Source: Tumebacillus permanentifrigoris
GTDB lineage: Bacteria > Bacillota > Bacilli > Tumebacillales > Tumebacillaceae
Direction of reading: 5' to 3'
DNA length: 64,000 bases
Assembly: GCF_003148565.1 (NCBI RefSeq)
Contig: NZ_QGGL01000003.1
Span: 239,223-303,222 of the forward strand
In this document: positions 54,644-63,809 of the stretch, piece after piece
How the letters are laid out: each line of letters opens with the position of its first letter
How positions within the stretch are numbered: the first letter of the stretch is position 1
The notes under the pieces: generated by a model
Told to the model about the DNA's origin: nothing
Databases searched by the model: none
The model's input: the letters and a program-made list of their open reading frames with translations, nothing else
Position numbers and translations under genes: made by a program

Positions 54644-56149
54644 TCAAGGTTTCACCAGCTCGAATACGTCTTCAAAATCAACCGCCAAGGTGTCGCAGAT
54701 TTTTTTAGCGCTATGTGGACCGGCATTGCGAATTCCCTTTTCCAACTGGGACAAAAACGGGCTGCTAAGACCCGTTTTCCTCGCAAGGTCTCGCTGAGAG
54801 AACCCGGCCAGTACCCGAACATTCACAAGTTCCGGCTTGGCCCGGATCGTCAGGCCGATACTTTCTCGGGTGTCCCCATTTCCTTCTTGTGCACAGTAGA
54901 TCGTGGACAGGGCGTTCATCATTCGTTCCCAATGCTTGGGCAATTTCTGTTGCTTGAAGCCATCCGCAGCCTTGCGGAAAGCCATTGCTGCTTGGTTAAG
55001 GTCTGGGAAAGTAACGAGAACCCTTCCCCGGAGCTCCTGCACAAATGGCAGACACAAAACAGATTCAGCAAGCCGGAGTTCTGCTTCACGACATGCGTCC
55101 ATTGCCAGCTCCACGTACCCTCGATGCTCAGTACCGTGGAAGGGCGGGAAGGCTTGGTCTCTTTTCAGGTACGAATTCGCCAACTCGACATAGCAGAGTC
55201 CGGCCTCGACCTGATACCCATTTTGATCCAAAAACTCGGCAATGGGTCGCAGGGAGGCAATCGCCATCGGAGCGGAGCAGGTATCAAGGAAGTTCGCCCA
55301 AGCAGTTCGTATTCCACGCTCAGCGTCAATCACACCAATCTCGTGCAACAGGGTAACTGATTTTTCGAGATAGAGCTTCGCTTCCCAACTCTTCGACATT
55401 TTTGCATAGACCCGGCTTAACATGAGCTGAAGGAAGCACAAGGTTTGCCGCTCTGGGTCGCTCTGGCAATTGCCTTCAGCATGGCGGTAGATTTGCATGG
55501 CGTCCTTGGAGTTCTCCAAATGGAAGTAACAAAGGCCAATCAGAATAAGCAGGTTCGTAGTTTCGTACTCCGTAACCTCTGGCAGACGACCACACAACGC
55601 AAGTGCCCGATCAAAGTGTCGGCGGGCGTGTTCAAAACGTTGCTCTTGGAATTCAATGTGCCCCAGATACTTATAGACCGCGACAACCGTTTCCATGTCC
55701 TGTGTTGCATAAGCCGATTCGAGGGCGGTGTAGAACCAATCCGTTGCCTCCATCAGTTGACCCGAACAGAGATAGCACACCGCAAGATTCACCAGCAGAT
55801 CGCCTTTGGGGATGCTACCAATAAAGGGTCTCTTCACCAGCTCTTCGAAACACTCTAGAGCTGACAGATAGTCTCTGTCTTGCTGGTTCTTCATCCCTTG
55901 GTGGAACAGCTTCACACACTCTGTGTTGTGCTGCGAGTCAACCATGACGGAATCAAAAGGTACTTCCAGACGTTCTGCAATTCCGCTCAACACCGTGAAC
56001 GAAGGTCTGCCGATATCCGTCTCTGTTTGCTCGATCATGAGTGGATCGCAGAGTCCTTGCGCCAACTGCGCTCGGGTGAGCCCTTTTTGTTTACGAAGAT
56101 CTTGGATGCGTTGCCCAAGTGTAAGTGGAACAACGGTCTGACATGACAT
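54644..56149 (-). CDS. HTH-TPR-HTH regulator (two XRE helix-turn-helix domains)
   Basis: 501 residues. N-terminal XRE HTH (about 7-65; LGQRIQDLRKQKGLTRAQLA), TPR-like array (about 85-420), and a second XRE HTH at the C-terminus (about 435-500; VLAGFSQRDLARKTGLSSPFLSQLEKG). RRNPP receptors normally have only the N-terminal HTH, so this double layout is unusual and could bridge two DNA sites. ATG 56149 has GGGAG nine bases upstream. Operon with the small acidic gene and the DNA methylase. Confidence 0.85.
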   Translation of the reverse strand: MSCQTVVPLTLGQRIQDLRKQKGLTRAQLAQGLCDPLMIEQTETDIGRPSFTVLSGIAERLEVPFDSVMVDSQHNTECVKLFHQGMKNQQDRDYLSALECFEELVKRPFIGSIPKGDLLVNLAVCYLCSGQLMEATDWFYTALESAYATQDMETVVAVYKYLGHIEFQEQRFEHARRHFDRALALCGRLPEVTEYETTNLLILIGLCYFHLENSKDAMQIYRHAEGNCQSDPERQTLCFLQLMLSRVYAKMSKSWEAKLYLEKSVTLLHEIGVIDAERGIRTAWANFLDTCSAPMAIASLRPIAEFLDQNGYQVEAGLCYVELANSYLKRDQAFPPFHGTEHRGYVELAMDACREAELRLAESVLCLPFVQELRGRVLVTFPDLNQAAMAFRKAADGFKQQKLPKHWERMMNALSTIYCAQEGNGDTRESIGLTIRAKPELVNVRVLAGFSQRDLARKTGLSSPFLSQLEKGIRNAGPHSAKKICDTLAVDFEDVFELVKP

Positions 56150-56380
56150 CGCTCGACACTCCCTTTTTCTACAAAATAAAAAAACCACCTATGTAAGGGA
56201 ATTCCCCTTACATAAGTGATCGTAAACGATAATACATTATTTCAAAACAAAAACGTTGTTAACCAAAAACCCTTATCCCGAGTTATAGGTTATACAAGTT
56301 TTCTATCAATACTAACCAAACCCGCTCCCCGTAGCAAAATTCGTGCGTCAATAACAGACCTGCCATCGTCGATTGTTCCA

Positions 56381-56412
56381 AAAAAAGACCGCCAGCTACA
56401 GGCGGTCTTTTA
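56381..56412 (-). terminator. Terminator of the quorum-sensing cassette
   Basis: AAGACCGCCTGTAGCTGGCGGTCTTTTTTT hairpin about 60 bases after the propeptide stop. Confidence 0.85.
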
Positions 56413-56472
56413 AAAGTTTTTCTATGAAGAACAGTCCAAGTGAATGACCCATCCCTAACTCAATGTCAGGGT

Positions 56473-56640
56473 TCAACCAATCACTACAGCCGAATTCGGA
56501 GCTGAGATTAGTGTTGGGCCGGGTCCAGCCTCAACCGCTACTTTGAGTGTAGATGAATTTGTTTTTTCGGTCTGATCTCCCAAGTGTGCCCCGAAACAGA
56601 TACCTAATAACAAAAATGAAAGCAGGGTAACTTTCTTCAA
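56473..56640 (-). CDS. Phr/NprX-like signalling propeptide
   Basis: 55 residues from TTG 56640, two bases after the stop of the receptor gene, with AGGGGGAAG in the last codons of that gene as ribosome site. Layout is that of RRNPP prepropeptides: basic start MKK, hydrophobic core VTLLSFLLLGICFGA, a polar middle, and a C-terminus ending ISAPNSAVVIG from which a short peptide could be cut. The C-terminal PNSAVVIG loosely resembles NprX-type peptides. It is missed if TTG starts of short genes are ignored. Confidence 0.7.
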   Translation of the reverse strand: MKKVTLLSFLLLGICFGAHLGDQTEKTNSSTLKVAVEAGPGPTLISAPNSAVVIG

Positions 56641-56642
56641 AT

Positions 56643-57935
56643 TTACTTCCCCCTATTGAGTGGATTACGTAACATTTTCACAATTTCCATTGAGGTATTA
56701 TAAGCCATTTCGATCATTCCTAATTGACGGTACGACTCCGCCGCAACCTGCAATGCATCCGCCGCGTCAGTAACCAACCCCATTGTAACACAAATTTCTA
56801 CTGATTTCATTGCGTTCCTAACAGCCTGGTTATAGTCCGTTCTCCGATAATATAATATCGATTTAGCTTTATAGTATTCTGAGAGCAAGTAGTCCGACTT
56901 GTCACCAAGTTCCTCAACATATTTTTCTGCAAGCTCAAGATAATGCTCTGCCTCATCTTGACGATCTAGTTCTGTGCATAACATGGCAGATCGCGAAAGA
57001 GTAAAAATACACATCGGTAGATCTCCCATACGTTCAAACTCTCGCGTACAATCCTCAATTTCGGAAAGCGATTTATCTGGGTTATCGTTTTTCACGACAT
57101 GGAAGGCATAATATTGTTTTGCGATGTTTGCCTCTCGGACAAACTCAATTCCCTCGTAAAGAGAGCGAGCTTTTAGCATGTATTCAGCGTTTTCTGTTGC
57201 CAATGCCAGATAAAACATTGTGTTTGCCAGTTCATTTATATTCGATGCATGTTGAAAAAATTTGTATGCCTTTTCAAGATACCTTGTCGCATCTTTCTTA
57301 AAGCCAAGCTGGTTACAAGTCAAGCCTAGATTTTTCGTTACTCTTGCGGCAATAAGCCCGAATTTAGGCAATCTCACACTAATTCTATAACCCTGTTCAA
57401 ATGCAGAAAACGCCCTCTCGAAGTCATTGATTCGATAGAACGCGTTGCCAAGCTTATTGTAGGTGTCACATAGAATTTCATCGTCTACTGTTTGCTGCGT
57501 CTCTTGAAGTTCTAAGAAAGGAACCAGGACTTCTAATGCGGCCTGATAGTCGCCGTTTTTTACGAGACTTTCTGCACGACAAGTAAGAAGGATAATTCGT
57601 TGATGCTCCAACAAGTCCTCACGCCGGTCCAGCTCATCTATAAGTTCCAGAGAATGTTCATAGTCGGCCTTTTCAATGTAAACACGAACCATGTCGATCT
57701 GAAAACCAGCCTCCATCTGCTTCTCCTGCATGCCCATGATTTCGCGAAGAGGAGTACCTAATTTATCCGCCAATTTACCCCACATCTCGGCTGAGGGATA
57801 CTTACGGTCGGTCTCGATTTGGCTTACTACTGCTTGGGAACAGATACCTTCCACAAGTTCAGCTTGAGAAAAACCTTTTTCGGATCGTATTATCTTAAAT
57901 CGTTGGCCAATTGTCATAGACGAATCAAGTAACAA
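56643..57935 (-). CDS. RRNPP-family quorum-sensing receptor (XRE HTH + TPR), NprR/PlcR-like
   Basis: 430 residues. N-terminal XRE HTH (about 8-62; IGQRFKIIRSEKGFSQAELVEGICSQAVVSQIE), then TPR repeats from about 80 to the end (e.g. CDTYNKLGNAFYRINDFERAFSAFEQGY). Length matches NprR rather than the shorter PlcR. Directly followed by a propeptide gene, as in nprR-nprX. Predicted to bind the re-imported mature peptide and switch DNA binding. TTG start with AGGTG seven bases upstream. Confidence 0.85.
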   Translation of the reverse strand: MLLDSSMTIGQRFKIIRSEKGFSQAELVEGICSQAVVSQIETDRKYPSAEMWGKLADKLGTPLREIMGMQEKQMEAGFQIDMVRVYIEKADYEHSLELIDELDRREDLLEHQRIILLTCRAESLVKNGDYQAALEVLVPFLELQETQQTVDDEILCDTYNKLGNAFYRINDFERAFSAFEQGYRISVRLPKFGLIAARVTKNLGLTCNQLGFKKDATRYLEKAYKFFQHASNINELANTMFYLALATENAEYMLKARSLYEGIEFVREANIAKQYYAFHVVKNDNPDKSLSEIEDCTREFERMGDLPMCIFTLSRSAMLCTELDRQDEAEHYLELAEKYVEELGDKSDYLLSEYYKAKSILYYRRTDYNQAVRNAMKSVEICVTMGLVTDAADALQVAAESYRQLGMIEMAYNTSMEIVKMLRNPLNRGK

Positions 57936-58201
57936 CTCTTCACACCTACCCTGAATTGATCTATATATTCCAACAATATAATATCACTCCAATAACAAGA
58001 TGTATATATTTTTAATCATAATAGATATTCATTCATGGGAATTCGCCACAAAATAAGTAAAACACGCCGAAAGCGGCGTGTCAGAATGTCTAAAAATGTC
58101 CGTATTATAGAAATCCTACTGAGTGTAAAACCTAGTAATGACGTGATCTCATAGAGTTTTTACACGTCCCATTTAACATTGTTCGGACATTTACCTTACG
58201 G
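57936..58201. other. Intergenic region between receptor and recombinase
   Basis: AT-rich promoter region for the receptor, and a short CGCCG/CGGCG hairpin near 58064-58082. No gene seen. Confidence 0.5.
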
Positions 58202-59131
58202 CTACCTTACGGCATTTATTGCCCGTCTGAGATCGTTCTGTGACGGCTCTACGTACCTCATCGTCGTTTGAACGTTGTCATGGCCCATCAGCTCTTTTAC
58301 CTCGTTGAGCTGGCGACCCGCATCTACCAACCGCTTACCGAATGTATGACGCAATGAGTGACAGGAGTGTTGACCGCCCAACTTCATACCGTCAGCTGAG
58401 CGCTCCAATAGGCCGCATCTTTCGAGGTACGAGTCCAACATGTGTTCTATTGCCCGCGTTGTCATCTTGCCGGATCGTTCCGTGACAAGTAGGTATTCGC
58501 TTTCTTGGTGAACCGGCTTTTCGCTGGCGTTCCTAAACGGCAACCACGCCTTTAACGCCTTCTTCAATTCCTGATGCATCGGTATGACACGGAACTTCCC
58601 GCCCTTGCCATTCATGACAGTCACGGTTTCGCGCCAGAAGTCTACGTGTGTCAACTTCAAGTTGCTGACCTCCTCGACCCGTAGCCCGGCCCGAAACATT
58701 GTGTAGAAGATCGCCCGATCTCTAGCCGCCTTGAACTCGTTCGTCTCCGTGTCCAACGCGAATGTGAGTCGGTTGATTTCTTGGTCGGTCATCCATTTTG
58801 GGCCCATGACCTGTTGAACACGTTTCATGCGTACCTTGCTTGCTGGATCGGTAGGAATGTGATTCTTGTCGACGGCCCAGCTAAAGAACGTCTTGAGTGC
58901 CGCCAACGCCTTGTTGATCGTAGCTGGTTTTTGGTCGAGGGTATTCATCATATAGGAACGGTAATCCTGAATCATGATCGTCGTAACGTACTGTGGTTCG
59001 AACGTCTTCCCTTCGCTCTGTTCGTACCATAAGACGAACTTGTTGAGCGCGGTGACGTATGTACTAATCGTCTTGTCCGCCTTGTCCTCGTCTTTCAACC
59101 ATGTCGAAAACTGCTGTAGATAGTTCGTCAT
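58202..59131 (-). CDS. Tyrosine recombinase / site-specific integrase (XerC/D-like)
   Basis: 309 residues. SAM-like core-binding N-terminal domain (1-about 95), catalytic domain with the R in FRAGLRVEEVSNL, HSLRHTFGKRL (HxxR), GHDNVQTTMRYVEPS (H and the nucleophile Tyr). All pentad residues visible. Solo recombinase in an accessory area, likely the integrase of a genomic island or remnant. No obvious attachment-site repeat found by eye. Confidence 0.9.
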   Translation of the reverse strand: MTNYLQQFSTWLKDEDKADKTISTYVTALNKFVLWYEQSEGKTFEPQYVTTIMIQDYRSYMMNTLDQKPATINKALAALKTFFSWAVDKNHIPTDPASKVRMKRVQQVMGPKWMTDQEINRLTFALDTETNEFKAARDRAIFYTMFRAGLRVEEVSNLKLTHVDFWRETVTVMNGKGGKFRVIPMHQELKKALKAWLPFRNASEKPVHQESEYLLVTERSGKMTTRAIEHMLDSYLERCGLLERSADGMKLGGQHSCHSLRHTFGKRLVDAGRQLNEVKELMGHDNVQTTMRYVEPSQNDLRRAINAVR

Positions 59132-59291
59132 TCCCTACACCTCTTGTTCCGTCGTGTTCTCCGACGAGAAGTCAAGGTTTCTCGTCATTACTCGTCGTAG
59201 AATATTAGTTCTACGATGAATAAATACCATTGCCTAATAAGAATAAATTTGTGAATAATGGGATATGATTACTGTTGGAGGTGATGAAACC

Positions 59292-59459
59292 GTGACTGGG
59301 AAATATGTAAAAATTAAAACTGTTGACAACAAGGATCACAAAGGAGAAGTCGAGAGATTGGCGGACGGAATGATTACAGTTATCGTAACTGGATTACGTA
59401 ACCGCAAAGTTCACTTTCCGCTTTCCTCCATCATTTCTATCGAAGAAGAAGAAAAATAG
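59292..59459 (+). CDS. Small hypothetical protein
   Basis: 55 residues from GTG 59292 with GGAGGTG eight bases upstream. Beta-rich, SH3-like flavour (KYVKIKTVDNKDHKGEVERL... IISIEEEEK), similar in feel to RNA-binding or YlxR-like small folds, but not assignable. Followed by its own terminator. Confidence 0.6.
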   Translation: MTGKYVKIKTVDNKDHKGEVERLADGMITVIVTGLRNRKVHFPLSSIISIEEEEK

Positions 59460-59466
59460 GTATTGT

Positions 59467-59500
59467 CAAAACCGCCCAATGAACAGGGTGGTTTTTTTCT
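59467..59500 (+). terminator. Terminator of the small gene at 59292
   Basis: ACCGCCC...GGGTGGTTTTTTT hairpin, eight bases after the stop. Confidence 0.85.
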
Positions 59501-59871
59501 GCTCTCCTCACCCCCACGCCACTCCCTTGCAAGAATGCCCCCGGTGTTCTATATGCCCCCCCGGACGATAAGCGAATGTATGCGGGATTTCAGAAGTTCA
59601 ATGAAATGGGCCATGGTGGGCTGGCTCCCTCTTACGTATAAACACCCTGTAGAAGATCGCAATCATAGATTTTTTTGCGAATTCTCCAAAACTTCGGGAC
59701 GTGACGATTCACTGGAAGTCTAGCGCAACCGGAAGTGGACTGCCGATAGTCAAAACATACCGTCGTTCCATCACCGAAAAAGTCAATGGTTTCTAATTCA
59801 CCAGCATAAACAATGCACTTGCAGACATGCTACTCGTATAACCATGACCAAACGTGCAGGCGGTGAAGTGA
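59501..59871. other. Intergenic region with repeat motifs upstream of the sigma-like gene
   Basis: No gene supported. Holds GGAAGTCTAGCGCA (59714-59727) and AAGTGGACT (59733-59741), both repeated downstream of the sigma-like gene. Confidence 0.6.
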
Positions 59872-60873
59872 ATGAGCCGGGCTAAGGATATGCTCGCGGA
59901 AGATGATGCTCGCCGCAAGAAAAAAAAGAAGAATAATTTGAGCTTAAGTGTGCAATACAGCAACAAAATCTCGTATTACAACTATACAAACGCTGGAGCT
60001 ACATATAGACAAGGTACTATACCAAACAATAAGCAACTAACTAAACCTGTACTAGCTAAACCCTTGACTGCTGCCGATTGGAAGCAGGATTTGGGGTTTG
60101 AGATTCGCCGTGAAGCACAGCTAAGACGCTTTGAGACCTGGCCTCGTCATTGGCAGCGGTGGGCCCTGGGTATTGAAGATGCAGTCTCAGACTTCAAAGA
60201 CGCGTGGGCGGAGTTTTTGGATAGTCTTGACGAGGACATCGAAGTAATCGTAACGACCCACAACGAGTATTGTAAAGCGTTCAATGCTGTGTGGCGGCGA
60301 TTATGCTCTTTCCCAAAAGAAACTCCCCGCAAAATCGAACTCGTACAGCGTCAATGGGCTGGCTTGGAGGGACGTAAGAAGGTTGGATACCTTCACTATC
60401 TGGCGCTGCGGTGGAGCGCATCAACTGGATTACCTGTCGAGGATTTCGTTGGATTGTTCGCGGAACTGACGTACACGTTGGCCTCGGAAGGGCACAGCTT
60501 CAGCTCTGGTTTCTACTTCATCGAAACGTTGTCCATGATCCTAAAAAGCAAGGCAATGGACATGTACCGCGCTGAGAAAACGACCGACAAACGAAAGGCA
60601 AACTACGGGACGGTGTCCCTTGACACTCTCGACGCAAACGGTATACCGCTACACAAAGTTCTTTCGTCGCCCGGTGCCGATCCACTGACACACGTTTTGG
60701 GACAGGACTTCCTATACGATACGCGTCTGTCTCTGGAGGAGCGCAAGGTGGCTCAATTGATGGTTGCGGGTGAGAGCTATACGGAGATCGCGCAGGAACT
60801 CGGCTACAAGCATCATGAACAGGTGCGCCGTATCCACAAGCTTTTAAAAAAACTTTTAGTAGCCGACTTGTAA
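59872..60873 (+). CDS. Sigma-factor-like / phage-type DNA-binding protein
   Basis: 333 residues. Basic Lys-rich N-terminus (KKKKKNN), middle part with a region-2-like helix set (about 190-255; FVGLFAELTYTLASEG...), and a C-terminal region-4-type HTH (about 290-330; LSLEERKVAQLMVAGESYTEIAQELGYKHHEQVRRIHKLLKKL). Likely a transcription regulator of the mobile region. The flanking repeated motifs (59714-59741 and 60979-61138) are candidates for its binding sites. Start taken as ATG 59872 with GGTGAAGTGA upstream; not strongly supported. Confidence 0.65.
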   Translation: MSRAKDMLAEDDARRKKKKKNNLSLSVQYSNKISYYNYTNAGATYRQGTIPNNKQLTKPVLAKPLTAADWKQDLGFEIRREAQLRRFETWPRHWQRWALGIEDAVSDFKDAWAEFLDSLDEDIEVIVTTHNEYCKAFNAVWRRLCSFPKETPRKIELVQRQWAGLEGRKKVGYLHYLALRWSASTGLPVEDFVGLFAELTYTLASEGHSFSSGFYFIETLSMILKSKAMDMYRAEKTTDKRKANYGTVSLDTLDANGIPLHKVLSSPGADPLTHVLGQDFLYDTRLSLEERKVAQLMVAGESYTEIAQELGYKHHEQVRRIHKLLKKLLVADL

Positions 60874-61258
60874 CGGTTGGGCCGTGGGGTGTGACGTTCG
60901 GTTCTGTTACTTCCCCGCTCAAACGTAACAGTCATCGTGGAGTAGCGCGCGCCCAGACATACAAAGTGAAGCATCGTGGGAAGTCTAGCGCACGTACCGT
61001 GGGAAGTGGACTTCACATGGTTAAGGCCCGCAACCTCTGATCTACGTTCACTTCCGACCTAGACGTCAACCCTAAGTGGATTTCGGGTACTAAGACCAGT
61101 TAACCCTTGATACAACGTTCCACCACCCGAAGTGGACTTCGGGTAGTACCGCTGTTACTATCAATCAACACTACGAACGGCCTAGTCTTGAGCGAGCCAC
61201 ATTGCGCTACAAAAAGAAAAAAGCACCCATTTTGTGGGTGCTCAGGGGTTATCATGCT
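60874..61258. repeat. Intergenic repeat cluster AAGTGGAYT / GGAAGTCTAGCGCA
   Basis: GGAAGTCTAGCGCA at 60979-60992; AAGTGGACT or AAGTGGATT at 61004, 61074 and 61130, the last two in about 20 bp similar blocks that also share TTCGGGTA; also CTGTTAC/GTAACAG inverted arms (60904-60931). Same motifs occur upstream of the sigma-like gene. Confidence 0.6.
61216..61246 (-). terminator. Terminator of the DUF4177-like gene
   Basis: AGCACCCA/TGGGTGCT hairpin with TTTTTTC on the minus-strand 3' side, 13 bases after the stop. Confidence 0.85.
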
Positions 61259-61447
61259 CTACTTCTTATCAATGCGTTCATAGACCACAATTCCCTTGGT
61301 GAGGTCAATTGTGTGCAATTTCCATCCATTGATGTAGTTTGCATTTAATTCCTGTTGTAGCGTACCAGCGGCAATTTCATCTTTCAAAACCCCCACCATG
61401 TACTGCTGTTTCGGGATCGGGCTTTCGATGCTCCCAGTGTATTCCAT
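61259..61447 (-). CDS. DUF4177-like small protein
   Basis: 62 residues from ATG 61447 with AAAGGAGGAG upstream; a longer frame start has no ribosome site. NANYINGWKLHTIDLTKGIVVYERIDKK fits the NGW.L....-type signature of DUF4177 proteins, small and of unknown function. Confidence 0.65.
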   Translation of the reverse strand: MEYTGSIESPIPKQQYMVGVLKDEIAAGTLQQELNANYINGWKLHTIDLTKGIVVYERIDKK

Positions 61448-61723
61448 GATGTCTCCTCCTTTCCGTTGAAAATTTCTATGTAAACATTCGCCACAGGGAC
61501 GTAAAATCCTACCAGTTATCCAATGTTTCAACTTGTCCAATCACTACGGTGGGTCGTCACACACGCACCTTTGCGTGGCCATCCACCACACTCTTTAAAG
61601 AAACGCCTCGGTTATGTTGAACTCCCCCGCCCGATATTTAGACGAATTTTGTTGTTTCTCCCAATTCTTCTACCCCAAACTTACAACTCGTCGATAAGAG
61701 CGTTGTCAGAGAAAACACTAGAG

Positions 61724-62083
61724 CTATTTCTTCGCTGCCCATGCAATAAGCACCACGATTAAACCAATCGGCAAAAACACCTTCAAAGGAAGGAGTGCTG
61801 AAATAAGACCAACAAAACAGAGCAATCCGACGAAGGCCATAATGGCAGCTCCACCCAAGTTGCCTTCGCTAAGCCAGTACCCTGCCTCCTCTTTGACGAT
61901 CCTCCAACCTGTGACGCCAAACAAGATCGCCGATCCAGTGCAGGAGAAGATTGTGAAAATAGACAAGACTGGGGAATTTCCAACCTGCTTTAGTAGGTAC
62001 CAAAAACCTAGGTTATCAAATCTCGACCCCATTATGTTGCCTGTGATACATAACGCGAGCGCAACCGCCAGAGATATAAGCAT
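61724..62083 (-). CDS. Small polytopic membrane protein
   Basis: 119 residues with four hydrophobic segments (about 3-17, 40-58, 75-97 and 100-116). No recognised motif. A cytoplasmic Lys-rich C-terminus (WAAKK). Ribosome site GGAGG lies upstream. Function unknown. Confidence 0.6.
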   Translation of the reverse strand: MLISLAVALALCITGNIMGSRFDNLGFWYLLKQVGNSPVLSIFTIFSCTGSAILFGVTGWRIVKEEAGYWLSEGNLGGAAIMAFVGLLCFVGLISALLPLKVFLPIGLIVVLIAWAAKK

Positions 62084-63010
62084 CGTTGCATGTCATTAAC
62101 CTCCTCCAACTGGTAGATTGCACTCAATATAACCCTGCATATTAACGTCAGTCAATAGTCACATCGTTAAAGACCTACCCAAATAATCACATCGCACTTT
62201 TCGCTCGTCCTCCCTGAGTTTATAACCACATCGGGCCGACGTACAGCGGAGTCAGCGGGTCGCCATGAGAGAGAGCCATAAGCTCCGCTCATATTGTCAA
62301 CCACGCGGTGAAGGGTGACTATGTAGATGCGGAAGTTCGGAGGATTTCGTCACAAAAAGAAAGACGGCAGCTCCCACGCGTGGTGGATGCCGCCGTGCTT
62401 GCTCTTATTTGAGTACGTTGTGCCGCGGGTAAGACGTATTTTATTTCAATCTCCCGGTCGAGAGCGCTTCGAAGTGCCACTTCGACCACAGTTGCATACG
62501 ACCCGGATTCGAACCACTCATGATCGAATTCGTTGCAGACTCGTATCGTTAAGGTTTTGCCGTCAAATGCGATGAGCTCCGAATCCTTGAACCAGGTAGT
62601 TGAAACCCTGCCTGTTCAGCTTCTTTGCTATGGTCGACTTAACGATAAGCCAAACTCCTAATCCGTAGGCCAGAGTTGCGTTGTAGGTCATTTCCCGTAG
62701 AACTTTCAGCCCGCTTAGTTCTTGCCGAACTAGCTGTGAGCTGTCCTCTACAGCGCATTGCATGCCTAGGCTCAACTCTACCGTTTCAGGCCGCTTTGCC
62801 CTCCAAGGTGTCGATTTTAGCGAAGCCTGATGTCGCGATTTTTGTCGCGTCGTCAGCTACCGTAAATTCAGCCACCCGACATTGGTGACGCGAAGTGACT
62901 TCGGACATGCCTCAAGCAAACATAGAAGGGGCCAGGAGAAAGAAAAAGAGAGGTTCTGCGACCCCCCTCTCTCTTCCAACATAGGCAACAACTTACGGAT
63001 TGGACTTCAA
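62084..63010. other. Gene-poor stretch
   Basis: About 930 bp with no convincing coding frame; short frames here lack ribosome sites. A tRNA-like T-loop sequence GGTTCGAATCCG near 62500-62511 (minus strand) is not part of a foldable tRNA. A hairpin AGAGAGGTTC...CCCTCTCT sits near 62950-62975. Confidence 0.5.
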
Positions 63011-63143
63011 TCAATCATCCCATTCCACTTCGTAGCACTCAGATGAACCGCACACGCAACAAGCAATCACCGGTTGACCTTTTGCGAACCGATACCGCCT
63101 GATCCTCACTTTGTTGATGTCCACACGCTTGACATTCGTACAT
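63011..63143 (-). pseudogene. Frameshifted small zinc-ribbon protein gene
   Basis: ATG 63143 with AAGGAG ten bases upstream opens MYECQACGHQQ with one CxxC. After ...VSVRK the frame changes at a run of four A; one base less gives GQPVIACCVCGSSECYEVEWDD with the second CxxC and a stop at 63011. Together the two halves make a credible 43-residue zinc ribbon, so this is one gene with a frameshift, a sequencing error or a shift site. Confidence 0.55.
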
Positions 63144-63200
63144 GTTGTTCTCACTCCTTAGTACATCGTCCAATATTCTCCTTGACGCGAGGCAGTATTA

Positions 63201-63422
63201 CTATTTTCGAAGTTTACTCCACTCGCTCAATACAAAATGCTTTGCTGTCTCGAAGTCGGAAAATACCTGACTTGTGTGTTCACGAAATGCGTTCGAAATT
63301 GTTTCTGCATCGACTACTGAAGCCAAAAATAATACTCCCGGCACCGTTTCAACTACTATCCCACTATATTCCTTTCCGTCGATCACATCAGAAATAATGC
63401 GATGGATTCGATGCTCGTCCAT
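63201..63422 (-). CDS. Small hypothetical protein
   Basis: 73 residues, GGAGAGGGGG upstream of the ATG. Soluble, mixed alpha/beta, no motif recognised (MDEHRIHRIISDVIDGKEYSG...). Confidence 0.5.
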   Translation of the reverse strand: MDEHRIHRIISDVIDGKEYSGIVVETVPGVLFLASVVDAETISNAFREHTSQVFSDFETAKHFVLSEWSKLRK

Positions 63423-63809
63423 TCTAGACCCCCCCTCTCCTTTCCTATAACTTCGAGTACCAAGACACCTATCCCTTCCAAAGTATGTATATGCCTCGTT
63501 CCGCTTCTAAAACATTTGAAGCCGATTGTTAAGCGAATATTAAGTACCCAAAGATGCAAAAACGCCCTAAGCCGTAGGATTCAGAGCTGCTTCAACAAAA
63601 ACATAGATGACCGACACGTTCGCGTCTCCGTTTCTGTAAACTCTCATGGCCTGATCGCACCCTCGTACCGTCAAGGGGCTTATACCTCGACGCCTCCAAA
63701 AACGCCTCCTGCAGCCTCCTAGCGGCCCAACTTTTTCACGTTCCTCGCTGTCCCCTTCAGAATGCAAAAAGACGGCTCCCACAATGGGGGTACACCGTCT
63801 TCCTCTAAC
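63423..63809. other. Intergenic region with terminator-like hairpin
   Basis: No supported gene. An AAGACGG...CCGTCTT hairpin near 63768-63802 lies just after the partial gene at the right edge and is probably its terminator. Confidence 0.5.

Noticed and set aside
59463..59723. 86-codon plus-strand frame after the small gene
   Set aside because: It runs through the terminator hairpin and has no ribosome site.
62480..62560. tRNA-like fragment or attachment site (TTCGAATCC)
   Set aside because: No acceptor or anticodon stem can be folded and the T-stem does not pair; a chance match or remnant at best.
62563..62775. 70-codon minus-strand frame
   Set aside because: TTG start without ribosome site, no motif; not supported.
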